From: an uncultured Sediminicola sp.
GTDB lineage: Bacteria; Bacteroidota; Bacteroidia; Flavobacteriales; Flavobacteriaceae
DNA: 8,030 bases
Assembly (NCBI GenBank): GCA_938039345.1
Contig: CALHVB010000053.1
Coordinates: 1 to 8,030, forward strand
Reading direction: 5' to 3'
The notes under the pieces were generated by a model. The model saw only the letters and a list, made by a program, of their open reading frames with translations, made no database searches and had not been told where the DNA came from. The position numbers were made by a program, and so were the translations under genes. This document shows, piece by piece, positions 6,434 to 8,030 of the stretch (the first letter of the stretch is position 1; every line of letters begins with the position of its first letter).

Positions 6434-6919
6434 TTATTTTTCGTCTTTAGATTTTTTCTTTTTTTCCTTCTTCTTATTTTTCTTTACTTTTTTTAACCCA
6501 TCTTCTTGGAGTTTTACAAAGGCATCATATTTTTCTTTTGGTAAACCAGCTTGTAATTCTTCTTTTTGTGTTTCATATATTTTTTGATATGCTTCTTTCG
6601 TTTTTTCTGGTGAAAGTTGTAAAATACCAAGTTCTATACGCTTTTGAATAGATTTTGTAAGTATGCTGCTTACTACAGCTTCTTCAAAAGGATTTAAATC
6701 TAAAGCTTCTTTTATTGCTGGCATCTCTTTTTCTACAATTTCTTCGGCTGTAGGAGGAACTACTTTTTCTGGTGTTTCTTGCACTTGCGGAACTGCACTT
6801 CTGTTTCTTCCGTAGCCACCACGACCATAACCGTTACCGTACCCATATTGAGCCTGTATACTTCCTGCACTTAAAATAATGAACAATAATCCTAAAAGTA
6901 ATTTTTTATTGTTTTTCAT
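6434..6919 (-). CDS. Secreted Gly/Tyr-rich, Lys-tailed helical protein, unknown function
   Basis: A 161-residue exported protein. Residues 1-23 are a signal peptide (Lys-rich start, hydrophobic core, SIQA cut before Gln24). A Gly/Tyr/Arg-rich segment follows (24-40, QYGYGNGYGRGGYGRNR), then a Pro/Glu linker, then a helical region at about 57-140 with an LDLNPFEEAVV stretch and a later LSPEKTKEAYQKIYETQ stretch. That spacing recalls Spy/CpxP-like or LTxxQ-type periplasmic proteins, but the likeness is by eye and the metal or chaperone role is not shown. The last 20 residues are mostly Lys with some Glu/Asp. It begins the pair with the barrel gene 2 nt downstream, so it may be a periplasmic partner of the barrel. 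No TAnnTTTG promoter is evident in the 73 nt upstream, so read-through from arsC is possible. Confidence 0.85.
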   Translation of the reverse strand: MKNNKKLLLGLLFIILSAGSIQAQYGYGNGYGRGGYGRNRSAVPQVQETPEKVVPPTAEEIVEKEMPAIKEALDLNPFEEAVVSSILTKSIQKRIELGILQLSPEKTKEAYQKIYETQKEELQAGLPKEKYDAFVKLQEDGLKKVKKNKKKEKKKKSKDEK

Positions 6920-6973
6920 GATTTATATTTTAGTTAGACTATCTTATAATACAATAGTTTAATTCTAATTCGT

Positions 6974-6995
6974 TAAATGTATGTTAATACATTTA
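6974..6995. repeat. Inverted repeat covering the arsC stop, upstream of the secreted-protein gene
   Basis: TAAATGTAT (6974-6982) and ATACATTTA (6987-6995) are perfect 9-bp arms around GTTA. The right arm contains the arsC stop codon (6995-6993). There is no T-tract beyond it on the minus strand, so it is a poor intrinsic terminator. It lies 55-76 nt upstream of the start at 6919 and could instead be an operator or an mRNA-stabilising hairpin between the two gene pairs. Confidence 0.45.
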
Positions 6996-7340
6996 TGATG
7001 CCAAAAATTCATTAATATTTTCTGGAGGCCTACCAATAACCCCTTTTTTATTTTTTATTACAATGGGTCTTTCTATTAATTTAGGGTAAGTAACCATAGC
7101 TTCTACAATTTCATCATCTGTCATTGTAGTGTCTTTAAATTTTTCTTTCCATATTTTTTCGTTTTTACGAAGTAAACTTTCCGGAGAAATATTTAAATAC
7201 TTAATAATATCTTTTAATTCTTGTTTCGATGGTATATTTTCTAGATACTTTATTATTTCAAAACCTAGACCAGATGCTTCTACAATTTTAAGTCCATCTC
7301 TAGATTTTCCACATCTTGGGTTATGATATATTTTAATCAT
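6993..7340 (-). CDS. arsC: Arsenate reductase-like protein of the ArsC/Spx family
   Basis: A 115-residue cytosolic thioredoxin-fold protein of the ArsC family (PF03960), the glutaredoxin-dependent type that reduces arsenate to arsenite. The N-terminal IYHNPRCGKSRDGL carries the catalytic Cys10, and the three arginines that bind arsenate in E. coli ArsC (Arg60, 94, 107) have counterparts at Arg58 (SLLRKNE), Arg91 (LIERPIVI) and Arg104 (GVIGRPPE). This keeps it apart from Spx regulators, which use CxxC, and favours a real reductase. Length is slightly short (E. coli enzyme 141), mainly at the C-terminus, as in many members. The start is 1 nt after the prfB stop; GAGG (7350-7347) lies 6 nt upstream of the ATG, but these bases are also the last codons of prfB. 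No arsR, arsB or acr3 lies nearby, so it is a housekeeping copy rather than part of a resistance operon. The in vivo substrate is untested. Confidence 0.9.
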   Translation of the reverse strand: MIKIYHNPRCGKSRDGLKIVEASGLGFEIIKYLENIPSKQELKDIIKYLNISPESLLRKNEKIWKEKFKDTTMTDDEIVEAMVTYPKLIERPIVIKNKKGVIGRPPENINEFLAS

Positions 7341-7341
7341 T

Positions 7342-8030
7342 TTAATCCTCGTTTTTTTGTCCTATAGCCATTAGATAAGCTTTAAGGAATTTATTTATAT
7401 TACCATCCATTACAGCATCTACATTGCCAGTTTCTTCACCAGTACGCACATCTTTCACCAATTTATAGGGATGCATAACATAGTTGCGAATTTGAGAACC
7501 CCATTCTATTTTCATTTTAGAGGCTTCTATTTCATTACGGGCTTCTTGTTTTTTTCGTAACTCTATTTCATACAATTGCGATTTTAGCATTTTCATTGCT
7601 GTGGCTCTATTTTCGTGTTGAGACCTTGAGTCTGAACATGAAATATGTATGCCAGATGGTTTGTGAACTAATTGTACTTTAGTTTCTACTTTATTTACAT
7701 TCTGTCCGCCAGCACCACTAGATCTGGCTGTTGTAATTTCTATATCAGCAGGATTAATATCAATCTCAATACTTTCATCTGCTAACGGATAAACATAAAC
7801 TGAAGCAAAAGAAGTGTGTCTTTTAGCATTACTATCAAAAGGCGATATACGTACCAATCGATGTACACCGTTTTCACCTTTTAACCAACCAAAAGAAAAA
7901 TCACCTTCAATTTGTATGGTAACAGTTTTAATACCAGCAACATCTCCTTCTTGATAATTTAGTTCTTTTACTTTGTAGCCATTTTTTTCGCTCCACATTA
8001 AATACATACGCATTAACATAGCAGCCCAGT
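7342..8030 (-). CDS. prfB: Peptide chain release factor 2 (N-terminal part outside window)
   Basis: C-terminal 228 residues of RF2, which reads UGA and UAA stop codons in the ribosome and triggers peptide release. The frame stays open to the window edge ([14 protein letters not shown]), so the Met at 8017-8019 is internal and not the start. The RF2 anticodon-like tripeptide SPF is at visible residues 62-64 (VRISPFDS), which separates it from RF1 (PxT). The catalytic GGQ is at 107-109 within [13 protein letters not shown], 45 residues on as in E. coli RF2. Ser precedes SGAGGQ where E. coli K-12 has its unusual Thr246. About 140 N-terminal residues are missing, including the place where many prfB genes carry a programmed +1 frameshift, so that cannot be judged. 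The stop is 1 nt before arsC, suggesting coupled translation. Confidence 0.97.
   Translation of the reverse strand, partial: WAAMLMRMYLMWSEKNGYKVKELNYQEGDVAGIKTVTIQIEGDFSFGWLKGENGVHRLVRISPFDSNAKRHTSFASVYVYPLADESIEIDINPADIEITTARSSGAGGQNVNKVETKVQLVHKPSGIHISCSDSRSQHENRATAMKMLKSQLYEIELRKKQEARNEIEASKMKIEWGSQIRNYVMHPYKLVKDVRTGEETGNVDAVMDGNINKFLKAYLMAIGQKNED

Noticed and set aside
6440..6500. Low-complexity A/T-rich tract as a non-coding repeat
   Set aside because: It is the in-frame Lys-rich C-terminus of the secreted protein; the frame stays open through to the stop at 6434.
6993..7340. Arsenic resistance operon or genomic island
   Set aside because: No arsR, arsB/acr3 or mobility gene is present, base composition matches neighbours, and the gene is flanked by prfB.

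Overview
The window looks like chromosomal DNA from a low-GC marine-type member of the Flavobacteriaceae (Bacteroidota). The evidence is strong AT bias in every gene, TAA as the stop codon of all nine reading frames seen, Bacteroidota-type promoter boxes (TAnnTTTG with an upstream TTTG) and few Shine-Dalgarno sequences. A PF14905-type TonB-dependent outer-membrane barrel and a lipoprotein-anchored metallo-beta-lactamase-fold protein fit the same group. Base composition and codon use look even throughout. No transposase, integrase, tRNA, rRNA, CRISPR array or phage gene is visible.

Left part (1-2041): the last codons of an unidentified plus-strand gene run into two successive inverted repeats, the second shared as a terminator with a convergent lipoprotein of the UlaG-like metallo-beta-lactamase fold (134-904, minus). 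A divergent plus-strand gene (1099-1986) encodes a membrane-anchored coiled-coil protein with a C-terminal globular domain. It ends at a 14-bp bidirectional terminator shared with fumC.

Middle part (2065-3836): class II fumarase fumC (minus) is divergent from a 58-residue single-pass membrane protein (3628-3804, plus). The small gene has its own well-formed promoter and terminator and is the most notable under-annotated item. The fumC upstream region carries an 18-bp inverted repeat over the -33 region of a predicted promoter.

Right part (3921-8030): four minus-strand genes lie in the order prfB (3' part), arsC-like reductase, a secreted Gly/Tyr-rich Lys-tailed 161-residue protein, and a TonB-dependent receptor-like barrel. 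prfB/arsC are separated by 1 nt and the 161-residue gene/barrel by 2 nt, so these are two tightly linked pairs with a 73-nt gap between them. The gap holds a 9-bp inverted repeat.

Most of the window is ordinary core genome, and no multi-gene defence or biosynthetic system is visible. The items worth follow-up are the small membrane protein, the secreted protein/barrel pair, the palindromic operator candidates, and hairpins that enclose stop codons at several gene ends.
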